Shown: positions 21,641-33,028, counted from the first letter of the stretch. The stretch: DNA of 64,000 nucleotides from Dysidea avara (GCF_963678975.1 NC_089276.1:19163272-19227271), one strand, 5' to 3'. Translations and numbers: made by a program. The notes: a model not told the origin generated them from the letters alone.

Positions 21641-23160
21641 CACAAGCATGAGGGCTGCAGGTCTGAGTGCGAGTGTGTATATATCAGGCAAAGCATGAGT
21701 GCCTGTGGTATAACTAATGTATGCCACATGGGTTAATCACCCACACGTCTGAGAAACTGCTGGAAAGCTTTACGAGTGTATTTATATTGGGCTTTGTGAA
21801 TTTCAATAGTGGGCACTGTAAGAATAACGACAAGGCATTGCCGTGTACGACTTGATAATGATGGTTTAACGCTGTTATACTGCCATGTATTCACTATATG
21901 AGTAAGTTATAACCATGAATAAAATTACAGTCATGATGAATATCATTTCACCACCAATGACTCAATCTACTTAGTGCACGATACGTAACATCAAGACACA
22001 GGACATCTAAATGTGACTTGATAATGATAGTTCAATGCTGTTATAAGTACTTCCAGGTGTTACTATAATAATCGTGAATAAATTATATCCATGAATAAAA
22101 TTATAGTTGTGCATGAATACCACTATGGCTCAATCTACTTTACACGCATTACGTGACATCGAGACAGATATCTAGAACTTACGAAAATAGTATTATAGTC
22201 TATAGAACTCACTTGTATTAAAAACATCTCCATTCCAGCTGAAGGAACTCTTCAGCATGCTTTGAGAATAAGACTAAGAAACTTAATCCCACAATCGATC
22301 TCAAGATGTGTGACTACATAATGACACAGAGATAGCAAAGGACATCAAAGGATTTCTTGGAATGGGTCAATGCGATATATGCACACCTAACTGTGCAATA
22401 TTAAAATTTTGAGTTAACGAGATATACACACTGCCTTAACGAGATGTACGCACTATTTACAGTCTGTATGTATATCTCGTTAACTTTCCTGAACCAGTGC
22501 AATATGTGATATATATGCACTGGCTTTCCTTTGATTTGAGGTGTGAAAGTGGTACATATATATATTATAGGATTACTAGCAATTGGTTTCATTTGTAGTT
22601 GACTTCTCACTATCATTGTGTGTCTGTTAATGGCTGCTTTTCCAATGTCTACCTGTTAAGTCTGGTGTTCTACAAACATTCAACCATATTAAGTTACTTA
22701 ATATGGTTGAATGTTAACCATATTAAGTAAGTCCTATCAGTTCATCAATATATTTATGGTTTATGGTTGGCCAGGAGTATTACAAATAGCTATAGCTATT
22801 ATCTAAATTCTCCAGTTAAAAACTCAAAATTTAATATTTCAAGTTAGTCTTGCATTTCTCTAATCTTTAATGAAGTTATACCTACAATCCATTATGAATG
22901 TTCTAATAGAGTACTTTTGACTGCTCTATTAGAATATGTTGATCTTCACTAATGTTTTCCTAATCATACTCTTGTTCTCCAGTTCTCTATAAATGCACTG
23001 TAGCTCTCCTCTATTCCCATCTTTTTGTACATTTGTACAGCCAAAATATGATGGTTTGGTGTTCTTGCTGCAAGCCCACAAGTTCAAATTTTGAAGGGGG
23101 TTTCTATATATGGGATCAATTTTAATTCAAATAATAATTATACTTTCCATTTTGTATGCC
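21641..23160. other. Intergenic AT-rich DNA with a hairpin
   Basis: No gene was recognised. TTCAACCATATTAAG (about 22677) and CTTAATATGGTTGAA (about 22697), followed by another ACCATATTAAG, form a strong hairpin. Two related motifs of the GACTGCTCTATTAGA family lie at about 22898-22950. A weak tRNA-like B box (AAGTTCAAATTTTG) occurs near 23080. Confidence 0.35.
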
Positions 23161-23400
23161 CTTGTTGTAATTGTGCTAAGCTCCCTACCCTTGTAATTAT
23201 CATTCATTGTAATTAATTCATGTACAGTAGTTAAGTAAGTAATAAGGAAGTAAGTAAGGAAGCAAGCAAGTATAAGTTAGTGTAAGTTTTTGTTTGAATT
23301 GATAGCCATTTGATCTTCAGATCACTTTTTCAATTATTTTTTATCTTGTAATTCTGCATGTGCATCTGTAAATAAATAAAAAATCTGTTTACACATGGAT
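23161..23400 (+). mobile_element. LINE-like 3' tail with TAAA-rich end
   Basis: A stretch of AAGTAAGTAATAAGGAAG-type simple repeat is followed by a CATTTGATCTTCAGATCAC hairpin-prone block and TGTAAATAAATAAAAAAT. This resembles a truncated non-LTR retrotransposon 3' end. No reverse transcriptase is present, so the call rests on tail shape only. Confidence 0.25.
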
Positions 23401-23844
23401 GTTTATATGAATGCTCTGTTAGAGTTATTTGACTGCTCTATTAAAGTATCTTGATTTTGTTACAAATTTTCAAGTAGGTTCATATCCCATCTGTGGATAC
23501 TTCCCTAATGTAAATTATGTTGTTATGCTGTTACCACTCACTTTTTTGTTTCCAAACTTTGTGTGTTAATAGGTTACTACTAATATCTTAGAAGCTAGAT
23601 TCTGAAACCCTTGGAAAATCGCTAATGCACCCTGTATTACACCTAACTTAAATAAATGTACATGCCAGGCATCAGAACTCAGGCATGTGTATAAGTAATT
23701 GCTAGCAAACATCTTCAGTGAGGACAACTAGATCAATTTTAAATACATTGTGACAGCACATCAACACTATCTGTTACATTCAAGAAATTGTGATGTTCAG
23801 AAAAACACCATAACCTAACAATAAGCGTTCCAGTAAGCACTAAA

Positions 23845-24143
23845 CTAATACACAACCAGTTGAGCACACTGCTCTGTTATTCCACCTTCATTAGTAGCCA
23901 CACAACAATACTGTTTGTTGTATGATTGTTTAGCTTTAGGTATAGTTAAGGTTGAAAATGCCTGTCCTGTGTATTTCTTGATAGTGAAAGAGATTACTGC
24001 ATTTGAGGGAAGACTACTGCCATCATTTGTTTTCCAGTCATACTTCAGTACACCGTAACTAAGTGCAAAGCAGCTAAATTCAGCGTCTTCATTTCTCTGC
24101 ACTGTAACCTTCTCTGGTGGACTCAGTATCTCTGGTCTAGGAA
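23845..24143 (-). CDS. Ig-like domain exon (most downstream; ends at a stop)
   Basis: This exon encodes one I-set-like immunoglobulin domain. FSC (first Cys), DWK (core Trp), then TLTI and YCCVATNEGG (second Cys with the usual Asn-Glu-Gly after it). The acceptor is CATTAG/TTCCTAG on the minus strand, phase 1, as in the other Ig exons. The frame closes with TAT TAG after QLVVY, at the spot where sister exons have a G/GT donor, so it may be the terminal coding exon. No transmembrane segment or anchor is visible after the domain. Such domains mediate extracellular adhesion or recognition. It is the most downstream of eight minus-strand Ig exons spread to 54.4 kb; whether all belong to one gene is unknown. 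Confidence 0.7.
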
Positions 24144-24194
24144 CTAATGAAGAAAAAACTAACACTGAATATCTGAAAAGTTATACTACATAAA

Positions 24195-24375
24195 AGCAGC
24201 TAAAGCTGTGAAGAATGAGGACACAGCCTTCAATAGCCTGAGTGAAAAAAGTTGTGAAATCAAAGGTGGCAGCCAAGAAATGGCTGCAATGCTATGTAAT
24301 AAGTTTTAATAATGACGGCATTATTAGCATTAATATCATTGCAGACAATTCTTGGTTGCCAGTTTTGATTTCAGT
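24195..24375. mobile_element. MITE family D, copy 2 (partial)
   Basis: The left arm retains GTTGTGAAATCAAAGGTGG and CCAAGAAATGGCTGCAATG. The right arm is shortened after TTGATTTCAG. It lies just upstream (minus strand) of the Ig exon at 23845-24143, within its presumed intron. Confidence 0.6.
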
Positions 24376-24399
24376 TCCTCGACCCACAATTTAAGTTGT

Positions 24400-25285
24400 T
24401 TGGTTTTTGCATTGTAATTCCATAACTGTTACCTTTTCATTTTTCTAACCCAATTCTATGATGGCTAGCCTATGTACATAACCAAATTTCAAGTCATTCC
24501 CATAAGCGGTTTACCCAGTAGAAGTTTGATCTTCTTTACGTGAAGAAATGTTCATACCACAATGGACACTTACCAGATTCTTTGCAAACTTAGTACATGA
24601 ATTCACCTTTACATGCCCTTCAAACTTCAAGGTAATCAAATTATGCATTTACATGTTATAGCCGGTTTTGTAAAGGCTACTTCAACTAAATCTTTTATTT
24701 CTCAGGCCAAACTCAGCCAAGTACAGGGTTGGTAGGTGGATAAAAATCCAAAATAAAAATTTTAATTTAATTTGCTAGCAGAAGAGTGAAAGTCAAACAG
24801 TAGGCCAAGCTATAATATTTCATGATTGCTGCACCACTAGACAGTTGCCTGTTATGGTAAAATATTAAGTGTTCTTACTTTGTGATAAGCTTAAAAGGTG
24901 ACTTGCAATCCCTTTATGGCATTAATTCTACTTGCATGGTGATCACGTGTAAAAAAAATGTAAATATTTTGCACTGATATTTTTCTTCAGAATTACATCA
25001 GACAATTAATTAACATAGAGTTGGTCAGGTCCGAGAAGCAAAAAAAAAAAGTTGAAGTGGTCAAAGTGTGCAAAAAGAATTCCTGTAAACCATTTAAGAA
25101 GAAAAAATGAAGAAAACAATCAAACCTTTGGCTGCTCATATATCATGAATGGCAAGAACAAATTTAATCACATTAGCTGTGCCACCTGGAAGATAGCTAT
25201 AATGTACTTTGGAGAAGGGACCATGGAGTCATGCAGGTGTGAAAATCGCATTATCTTTCTTCCTGTCACTGTACACACAGTGTAA
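24400..25285 (+). repeat. Dispersed repeat R, copy 2
   Basis: Ordered blocks match the copy split around the foldback element: a TTTACCCAGTAG block, CTTTACGTGAAGAAATGTTC, then CAAACTTAGTACATGAATT with TTACATGCCCTTC, a long A/T-rich middle, and TGCAGGTGTGAAAATCGCAT with TCTTCCTGTCACTGTACAC at the end. The 77-residue open frame 25052-25285 falls inside the repeat and differs in other copies. Confidence 0.6.
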
Positions 25286-26291
25286 CCATAGATAATAGAG
25301 TACATAAATGGGATGGGAAATGCAGTAACATGACATTACTAAATATGTACATTTCTATTGGGATTCTGTGTATTACATCACAAACATACTCCTTATGCTT
25401 GCTGCACTTGTACTGAAGAGAAACAAACCATTGTAATGACAGAATTTTGAGTCCAATGACTGTGAAACTTTGCTACAATGAACTCAAATAAGCAATTGAG
25501 GGAATTGGATGGTACCAACTCTCAAGGAAGTTATACACAAAATAAAATGAGAGTGAAAAGTGAAAAACGGTTCTAAAAGTACCCATAACTTTCTTTGCAA
25601 ATATAGTCTATACTATTAACTGTGATAAGCCTTTTCCTTACCATTTAATAGTGAGAACCAGAGAGAGAATATCAAAACAAAACAGGAACAGTTGCTCAAA
25701 GAAATGGCAAATATCTTTCATTTTAGCAAAAGTTTAAAATCACTAGCAGTACAACACAAGGGTAAAAGACTGTGTTGGTGACACGCCTAGCTTACCACAA
25801 GACTTAAAAAGTGGAAGAAGCAGGAAGCAGTGTATAACGGCAAGAAGTGTGGATGAAGCAGTGCAAGAGGCAATGTGGATGAGGCATGAAGGTACTATGA
25901 GTAAAGGTATAACAGCGTGCAATAGCCACAGTTAATGCGATACGCTTTGTTTCAAAATCTACAGTTTGAAATCTCCTGGCAATATCTCTCACAAAGGCCT
26001 ATACATGCTGTAGTCTGTTTGGAATACTATTTGGCTGCTTAGAACACTAATTCCCCTACTTGAGCACAAAGCTGTCTTGTCTTATAAGATACGCATAACA
26101 AAAATCAAACCGGAAATCGCTTGCGTTTCCTATCCCTTTTATGTACTCTAGGTGTAACGCACCAGCTTTCTTGGCAGTATGACACACTACCGATACATAG
26201 ATTGTAGCTCTACCCTGTACATAGATGATTTAGTAGTATCACATAGAAGAGCCTGCAGCACAAATTACAACTGCTTAATTAATTAAACAAA
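25286..26291. other. Intergenic DNA with a repeat-R 3' fragment
   Basis: No gene was recognised. Around 26150-26200, GTGTAACGCACCAGC and TGACACACTACCGATAC match the terminal block of dispersed repeat R. The rest has no recognised content. Confidence 0.35.
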
Positions 26292-26566
26292 TACTAGTAT
26301 TTTAAAAATTGTCAATTTAAAAATGAAGTAGGGATCTATGTAATAAAAAGTAGTGAAACAAGAGATGAATGATGGTATTGCAGCATAGCTTGGTGGGAAG
26401 TCCCCACTTTGGCATTGAGCAAAATAGTTGTTATAGCTAATGTGCCAAAGTAGGGATTTTCGCACCGAGCTATGCTGTAACACCGTCATTCATCTCTTGT
26501 TTCACTATTTCTTATTGCATAGGTCCCTACTTCATTTTTAAATTAACAATTTTTAAAATACTAGTT
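26292..26566. mobile_element. MITE family A, copy 2
   Basis: A palindrome with ends ACTAGTATTTTAAAAATTGT and its complement, inner GAAGTAGGGATC, GTGAAACAAGAGATGAATGA and GCAGCATAGCTTGGTGGG. The right flank, TTTGTTGTAGCACAGCTAG, is complementary to the left flank of copy 1 (near 5862), so the original element may be longer than the palindrome core. Confidence 0.7.
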
Positions 26567-26599
26567 TGTTTAGTTTTTTTTGTTGTAGCACAGCTAGAT

Positions 26600-26700
26600 A
26601 CAGTGTAACTTGTGACTGTTCTATTAGAATATCATACACGACTGTTGTATTAGAGTGACTGTTGTATTAGAGTAACTCAAGTCAGCCAAGTGGTGTGCAG
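26600..26700 (+). repeat. Cluster of GACTGTTCTATTAGA motifs
   Basis: Three tandem degenerate copies (about 26612, 26640 and 26660) of the short motif found dispersed through the window. Confidence 0.5.
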
Positions 26701-26929
26701 CTAGCTAGACCAATAAGGGGTGAGGTCATATTGTTTACTGTTAAGCAGTTAGATAGATAGATTGTTAAGAGGTGTGGTCTCCATACTCTATTGCTATTAG
26801 TCTACCTAGATCTTTATTTTGGGTGTGGTCACGAACCTATTGTAAATGGGATCCCAATCGTGAAGTTGCAGATATATACCTTTATAGTAGCACCAGGGCT
26901 GAAGTGTTTCTGAAATCCAGCTCTGAATT

Positions 26930-27440
26930 AATTCTGTGGTGTCTAAATATGCAACTGAAAGAAAGTGTTGATATGGAAAATTAATGCCTCTATATGGTAT
27001 CATTGGATGAAGGAGAAGACAAGCAACCTGATTGAAGATAAAAGAAATGACAAAGCGCAGAAGGCCTACACTCATCGGAATCCCAAAAATGCACGTCCCA
27101 CTGGTGAGTTTGTTATTGTGGCGTAAAATGGTGGCCATGCGCTGCTTTGTTTGGCCATTAGCCTTGCAACTGTGGTCAGTCAGTCAGTCAGTCAGTCAGT
27201 CAGTCAGTCAGTCAGTCAGTCAGTCAGTCAGGCAGTCAATCTAAAATTCAAGTTTTGGCAATTTTTAAAATTCTATATCTGGCCACCTGTAAGTGTTTTG
27301 TTACAATTAATGCTGTATTATATATTATATGAACTAGTACTATTCCACAAAGGTGATTTTTGTCTCATAAGATGTCTCTAGGATGATTTACAAAGGTGGA
27401 ATTTTGGGCAGCGCATGAAATTTTCAGGGGATCCCTACTT
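26930..27440 (-). repeat. Dispersed repeat K1, copy 2 (reverse) with GTCA microsatellite
   Basis: Read on the minus strand this matches 58570-59160 and 4915-5640 block by block. The internal microsatellite is expanded here to about 13 GTCA units (27176-27230). The K1 end blocks GTACCATTTG and GGGATCCC lie near 27430-27460. The Ser-Gln-Ser-Val-rich open frames are read-through of the microsatellite. Confidence 0.7.
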
Positions 27441-27479
27441 ATACGGTACCATTGTACCATTTGATATGAAATGTGCACT

Positions 27480-27870
27480 AAGGATATTTGCTTCTTATTG
27501 TTTTACAGGTACATACCACTCTTGTTTCAATACTGTTTGTTGGAGTACAGTACTATGGCTTCTACTCTAGTTGAAGAAGTAGGGCTGTGGCTGTAGCCAG
27601 TTTTCTGCTATGATTGATTGAAAGGCAGACAGTATAAAATTCCATTGAACAATTTTTAAAGAATTCAGCGTAATATATATACAATATGATAGTACTGTGT
27701 AGTAGGAAGAGGAAGTAGCCCATCATCCAAAAAGCCTGTCTTGATTTCCCATCACAACAACATAGCAGTGTTAGTCAAGTTTAAACAAGCCCAAAAGTGC
27801 CTTCAAATTGACCGAAATGCTTTTGTCAAGTTGCTATTAAGACACATGGTAGTGTGTCGTGTGGCCAATA
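27480..27870 (+). repeat. Dispersed repeat K2, diverged copy
   Basis: AGTAGCCCATCATCCAAAAA, CTTGATTTCCCATCAC, CAAGCCCAAAAGTGCCTTCA and AAATTGACCGAAATGCTTTT follow the order of 30130-30290 and 50230-50390. It stops before the microsatellite. Confidence 0.5.
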
Positions 27871-28019
27871 TCGACAGGTAAAGAAAGAAAATGTGATTTT
27901 TCACAACTGCATAGCTCCTTGTTCCCTTCTCTCAATTACATCATTTTTGCATTATAGCTGTCCGGCAGGTAGGGTATTTTCTTAAGGGGCTTAGATTATT
28001 CATTTTGCACAATTTGCAA
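27871..28019 (-). repeat. Dispersed repeat R, 3' fragment (reverse)
   Basis: On the minus strand, CATAGCTC-type and AATCACATTTTCTTTCTTTA blocks run into GACACACTACCATGTGTC, the terminal block of repeat R. Confidence 0.4.
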
Positions 28020-28140
28020 AACTTGAATGTTGAAAAAAGTTATCAGCATTTGAACCAAGGACCTCCATACTGAACACCTGAATCCTTAACCACTTGAACC
28101 ACTGCTATTATGGCTGATCACCTTCTACTTCATAAATGAA
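28020..28140 (-). mobile_element. tRNA-derived SINE-like segment, second copy
   Basis: The reverse complement shares GTGGTTAAGGATTCAGG, TATGGAGGTCCTTGGTTC and a GCCATAATAGCA-type head with 11771-11860. Two copies with the same extra-tRNA sequence support a SINE family. Confidence 0.5.
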
Positions 28141-28344
28141 AATTCTAGCTAAAATTTACTTATTTCGTAGATTTACCAATGGAATTTCTGTGTGAGTTCA
28201 ATTAGATTTTCTCAATAATAAATGAATACTCACTACCCTAGGCTGGCTTTGGGGTTTATTTTTACTCATGTTTACAATGAAGACATTAATACCCATTTTT
28301 ACCCATGTTTCTTCTTATCCACAGACACCAGTTTGACTTTTTGG

Positions 28345-28485
28345 CATGTTAATGCTAATAATGGGTGCATTATTAAATTTTATTAGCATTAATATCATTG
28401 CAGCCATTTCTTGGTTGGCACCTTTGATTTCACAACTTTTTTCACCCAGGCTTTGACTTTTCACAGCTTGGCTGCTTTTGTGCAG
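28345..28485. mobile_element. MITE family D, copy 3 (mostly one arm)
   Basis: The right arm is intact: ATTGCAGCCATTTCTTGG, CACCTTTGATTTCACAAC, TTTTTTCACCCAGGCTTT and ACAGCTTGGCTG. The left arm has been lost apart from TTAATGCTAATAATG. Confidence 0.55.
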
Positions 28486-28489
28486 ATGA

Positions 28490-29563
28490 TATTTGATACA
28501 AACCTTGATGATACTGTATGTAACCAGTTGACAAGATAGAACCTTTGACTACTTTTATCAAGAGTTAAACTATTATTAACTCTTGCTTTTATTTATGGTA
28601 AGGTGGCGGAGGCATAAAAAATGTGCATGCTTCTTGTAGTCTTATGAATAGACTATATGTGTGGTCTATTTGTTGAATGAAAAATGATCAATTTGCATTG
28701 ATTAGTGGTATGCCCAAGAATTTTTGACGGTGAACAACTATCGCATACCCCATACAAAAGCATGGGTAGCAAAAGCAGCTCAAGCTATAACTCGCCACTT
28801 ACACTACAGACTTGGCTTTTCTTTCCAGCTACTATTCTATACAGGTAGAGGAATCTATTGATCTGGAAGAAGTACTGGTAAGTGGTCTATTTTCTGAGGT
28901 TCACAAATTTCTGTGTACATTTATTGCAGTCGTTTACCATCGTGATGTATTAAAATGTAACAAAATATGTTAAAATATCATGTTGTTTTGGAATGTTTTC
29001 GGCAGTGCATATAGTCTATTGTACAAAATTTAATAGATTACACTTAGGGGCCAACCCTTTGTTGAGAGCACCACATGGTTGTCTCATGAAGCATATTGTA
29101 TACAGCTATAGCCAAGACCTAACCATACTTTATGAGTATTTGTAATGATCATTGTTATATTTTATTGTGATGGCAAGCAATGAAATCTTACTGCATTATG
29201 CTGAGGCTACCTACTTGTTAGACCAAAGCAAAATATTTGAATGTCATTGGTTACTTAGGGGGATCTAAATCTTGCAGACCTCTTGTTTTTTGTCTCAATG
29301 GATCCCTTACCTTAGAGTGATACAAAATATGGCAATTACATACACATAGGCAATGCACGAGTGAACAGTAAGTGTTGCACTAATTTATGAGGTGTCATGG
29401 GTTTGTTTTTACTAATAAGTGATACATTTCTCATGTCACAAGCAGCTGTAAAGGTACATTGTACTGTTAGATAATAATAGTCTATGCTTGTCAAATATAC
29501 TCACAGCTGTGAAAGTATATTGTATTGTGTGTGATAATAATAGTCAAATACTCAGATATGTAC
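28490..29563. other. Intron-like or intergenic DNA
   Basis: No exon or shared repeat was recognised. It lies between two minus-strand Ig exons and would be intronic if they belong to one gene. Confidence 0.35.
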
Positions 29564-29854
29564 CTTTTACTGTCAAGTTGGCACATGATGAAACACTTCC
29601 AGCCTCATTATAAGCAATACAACAGTATTTGCCAGTGTAATAACCCACTGCATTGCTGATTTCCAAGATACTTTTAATTTCATCTTCATCCTTTGCGTCA
29701 TTATAAATTCTGGATGTTCTTGGAAGAAGACTCAACTCATGTTTTTGCCAGGTGATATTAGCATCGTAGCCTTTAGCAGCACACTGAAATTTAGCAATTC
29801 CAAATGCCATGATGTTCACATCCTTTGGATGCTGTAAGATTACTGGTGGAGACA
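29564..29854 (-). CDS. Ig-like domain exon (symmetric phase 1)
   Basis: The 291-bp exon encodes one I-set-like Ig domain. PPVILQHPKDV begins the A strand. FQCAAKGYD carries the first Cys, TWQK the core Trp, and GKYCCIAYNEAG the second Cys. Acceptor CTACAG/TG and donor AAAAG/GTACAT on the minus strand are both phase 1, and the length is divisible by three, so the exon can be skipped or shuffled without breaking the frame. Presumed extracellular recognition or adhesion module. The double Cys (YCC) in the F strand is shared with the 23.8-kb exon, suggesting these two are close relatives. Confidence 0.8.
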
Positions 29855-30119
29855 CTGTAGTAGTACGGTACAGTACAATAGCAAAAGGAAAAGGCATTAG
29901 ATATTAAATAAAGCATGACAAATATACAGAACTTTTGAAATATGTAACTCATACCATAATTCACTTAAACTTCGAATTCGTTGTAATCCTTGAATTTTTA
30001 CTAATTACTCACGTAACTGACATAGCTACTAGCAAAATTCCAAACATTATACTACTGTATGTGATGTACTGCTACAGCTTTTGCTGTTAAGTAATCATAC
30101 AGTATGATAGTTACTGTAT

Positions 30120-31230
30120 AGTAGGGACCACAAAGGAGTAGGCGTGGCCCACGAAACAATATCACCCAAATAACAGCCTCAATTTCCCCTGACGACGATG
30201 AGGCAGTATTGGTTAGGTAAAACTAAACCCAAACAGGCTTTCAGATTGACCCGATACGCTTTCAACAAGTTGCTACGGAATTTAAAAAATAATTTATTTA
30301 ATGGAATTTTCTAGTGACTGACTGACTGACTGACTGACTGACTGACTGTCTGATGCCTTCAGACAAGCGTAACTCGATAACGGCTAAGGCTATGGGCTTG
30401 ATTTTTTCACTGTTTGATGTCGCTTCAGCCTGACAGGTGCCCTACCGCAGTACATACAATGCATTCTTCATGGACTTACCAGTGTCCTCCTTTGTGTCCC
30501 ATTCATCTTTGCTGACAGTGAAAAGTGTCGATTTGGTGATAGCACGTGATGGCTTCCATTTGTAACGGAAACATCTGTATTCGTCATAGTGGCTATATAT
30601 TTTGATAGCAGAGGTGCTTTTCAAACAGTTCTTGATTTGTACTGCTGTGTTGAATATAGCCAACAATGAAGTGTAATGGATACTTCATTTTCAGATGATA
30701 ATTGATATAACTGAGATGTACGGCACCATTTCTTTCGGTATGCGTGGACTGCAGAGGTGCTTTTTGAACAGTTCTTGATTCGAAATGCTGCGTAACGGGT
30801 TGAACATAGCAGACAACGAAGCATAATAGATACTTCACTTTTCAGACAATAATTAGGACGTGTGGTGCTATTTCAGATGTGGTATGTGTGGGTTCATCGG
30901 TCATAATAATTATTTACAAAAAGAGTTAACAAACAAGTACACAGAAAAATTTGGAATTTTTAACTAGAGTAGGGACCATAGCACATTGATAAAAAGTACT
31001 GAGACAAGCTGGAGTAGTGCATGATATTAAATCACAGTAAAACAATATCAAGTGTTATGTCCCTACTGTGCTCAAGATACCATAATGGAAATGCACAGTA
31101 GGGATATAACACTTCTTATTGTTTTATTGTGATTTAATATTGTCCACTACTCCAGCTTGTTTCAGTACCTTTTATCAATGTGCTATGGTTGCTACTCTAG
31201 TTGAAAATTTCAAATTTTTCTGTGTACTTG
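30120..31230 (+). repeat. 1.1-kb dispersed element (K2 plus MITE B), copy 1
   Basis: The whole stretch is paralogous to 50215-51370. It starts with GTATAGTAGGGACCAC and GGAGTAGGCGTGGCCCAC, has a GACT microsatellite (30312-30350), then GATAACGGCTAAGGCT, a CTTCATGGACTTACCAGT block, TGATTCGAAATGCTGCG-type blocks, and ends in MITE B (30934-31230). The small minus-strand open frames at 30442-30838 fall in conserved blocks but have different reading states in the second copy. Confidence 0.7.
30934..31230. mobile_element. MITE family B, copy 1
   Basis: A palindrome of about 297 bp. The left arm has CAAGTACACAG, AACTAGAGTAGGGACCATAG, a TAAAAAGTACTGAGACAAGC block and TTAAATCACAGTAAAACAAT. The right arm is the complement ending CTGTGTACTTG. 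Its core AGTAGGGA and TACTGAAACAAG words recur in families A and C. Confidence 0.75.
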
Positions 31231-31528
31231 TTGGAATTAAAGAACATGGCTGACGATATTCCTACCACTGTAGTTATGTGCCATTGCTACAAATACTGTC
31301 ATAGAACGGTAGTTTTTTATTCAGTGTACATGTGTACTTCATATGAAAATTGTTTTACCCCTGTACATAAAACATTTTGCAAAAAACAAAGTGAAGTATA
31401 GTAGGGTAACTGTGTGTAAACAGCGAAGTGGCTTTCTTTTAGTAACAGCCACAACTTTTGTATAACTAATAGCCGGTTTAGTGTGAGTGTGTATGTGTTA
31501 TATTGTTGTATTTTAACGGACTTCTCAC

Positions 31529-31795
31529 CATATACTACTAAATTGGCTGCTAATGTTGATGTAGCTACATCTCCATACTCATTAGTAACACTACACTCAT
31601 AGTCTCCACTATCATTCTCCATCACGTTAGTGATCATCAGAGTGTCTCCAGTCTCTCCAGTAATGTTTGTTCCATTGTGTCTCCACTGGTACATGAAGTT
31701 CTCTACTCCCACACCACTCACTGTAGTAGTGAAGACAGCAGTGTGTGTCACCTCTACACTCTGATTGGATGGCGTCACTGTCACCTCTGGTAGAC
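31529..31795 (-). CDS. Ig-like domain exon (symmetric phase 1)
   Basis: The 267-bp exon encodes an Ig domain: LPEVTVTPSNQSVEV, FTTTVSG where the first Cys would normally be (Thr here), YQWRHNGTNI with the core Trp, then GDTLMITNVMENDSGDYECSVTNEYG with the second Cys. Loss of the first canonical Cys means no standard intradomain disulphide. Acceptor GGTACAG/GT and donor TATATG/GTGAGA are phase 1. It lies 56 bp from the next Ig exon upstream, a very short intron. Several NxT and NxS sites fit a secreted or surface protein. Confidence 0.85.
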
Positions 31796-31851
31796 CTGTA
31801 CCACCGATACAACATCCACACTACCATCTAACAGTATGCCAAAATACTTAC

Positions 31852-32118
31852 CGCAGACTGTTAGTTGAGTAGCATTTGATGAAACACTCCCTCCTTCATT
31901 ACTTACCACACAAGTGTATGTGTTATCATCAGATGATCTCACTTCTGGGATCACCAGGGTATTGGTGTTTGTACTAGTCACTTTACTAGGAAATGATCCT
32001 GATCTAATTGTCCACTGATATTTGACATTATAACCAGTAGCAGAACATGTGAATGTGGCAGTTTGAGTGAGATTCTCTCCTTGTAGTCTTGGATGCATTA
32101 CTATTTCAGGCATTGGAA
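31852..32118 (-). CDS. Ig-like domain exon (symmetric phase 1)
   Basis: The 267-bp exon has the same length as its neighbour at 31529. PEIVMHPRLQGENLTQTATF leads to FTCSATGYN (first Cys), YQWTI (Trp), LVIPEVRSSDDNTYTCVVSN (second Cys) and EGGSVSS. Acceptor ACATAG/TT and donor CTGCG/GTAAGT on the minus strand are phase 1. It is a clean I-set-type domain with both Cys and Trp present. Pairing with 31529-31795 across a 56-bp intron gives the firmest evidence that several Ig exons are spliced into one transcript. Confidence 0.85.
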
Positions 32119-32707
32119 CTATGTAAGAGAGAATACACATATAATATCATAGCAACACATGAACATTTGATTTTCTGTGTGAAAAGCCTTTCCAAAATCT
32201 CATGAATTTACAGTCAGGTGACTAGTTGTGTCACCATGGAATAGTTTAAGATAAACAGGTTTCAAATAGTTGCCTCATTCACAAATCCAGTGTTATGAAA
32301 ATGGTGCAGGTCACATAATTATTATAGTATAAGAATGGCTTTCGCTGAGCAAGTTGTACAGCCCTTTAGTACTATCAAAAAACATGCTATTAAAAATGAT
32401 GTCTTTGTATAGAATACTTCAATGGTCAATGGAGTGTGTTGTCTGCACCCAGAGCCTTTAAATACGAAGGGAAAAAGTTGATCACAAATAAATGGTAAAA
32501 GACTTTAGCATGTAAAGCTTGTTGTGAAATGTTTCGACTGATTTGTAATATTTGACCATTCTATTGAGTATATAAAAATCTGTCTCTTTTTGTGCACTCC
32601 TAGGAATAATGCAGTTCATGAAGTGGGGCTAAGCCCCTATAGCAAACAAAGGATTTTGTTTATGTGTTGTCAACCTTACACTACCAGACAATACAGTAAT
32701 TTCATAC
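32119..32707. other. Presumed intron
   Basis: It lies between two Ig exons of the same strand. No shared repeat is evident apart from a degenerate GACCATTCTATTGAGTATA motif near 32554. Confidence 0.4.
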
Positions 32708-33028
32708 CTGTTACAATTAGCCTGAAACTACTTATGTCATTTCCAGCAGCATTCATGGCCATGCAGCTGTATGTAACACTATGAAATGGCAAAGTGCTTC
32801 TAATGTATAGTCTACTGGATGACACACAGGCATTTCCAGGAGCACAATCTTGAGTTCCTTTTTGAAAAGATGTGATTATAGTATTGGAGTTATTCCTAAC
32901 AGCTTCATTATTTAGAATCCAATGTATTGTTGGGAGAGGATATCCCTTTGCATTACATGTAACAGTAACTGCACTGAAAACACTCACAGTTTCGTTTGGA
33001 GGATTAATGTTAGTAATAACCGCAGGAA
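32708..33028 (-). CDS. Ig-like domain exon (symmetric phase 1, with insertion)
   Basis: The 321-bp exon encodes PAVITNINPPNETVSVFSAV, VTCNAKGYP (first Cys), IHWILNN (Trp) and VTYSCMAMNAAG (second Cys). A loop with two extra cysteines (QDCAPGNACVSS) sits between the C and E strands and may form its own disulphide. Acceptor TCTGTAG/TT and donor AACAG/GTATGA are phase 1. The exon is 54 bp longer than the two neighbours because of the loop. MITE D copy 4 begins about 30 bp upstream of the acceptor. Confidence 0.8.

Noticed and set aside
26283-26489. 68-residue minus-strand open frame
   Set aside because: Entirely within the palindromic MITE A copy 2; MITEs do not encode proteins.
27032-27381. 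Ser-Gln-Ser-Val-rich open frames
   Set aside because: They read through the GTCA microsatellite of dispersed repeat K1; other copies do not preserve the frame.
30442-30838. Minus-strand open frames of 67-81 residues
   Set aside because: They lie in the 1.1-kb dispersed element; the second copy (50600-50960) has different frames and stops.
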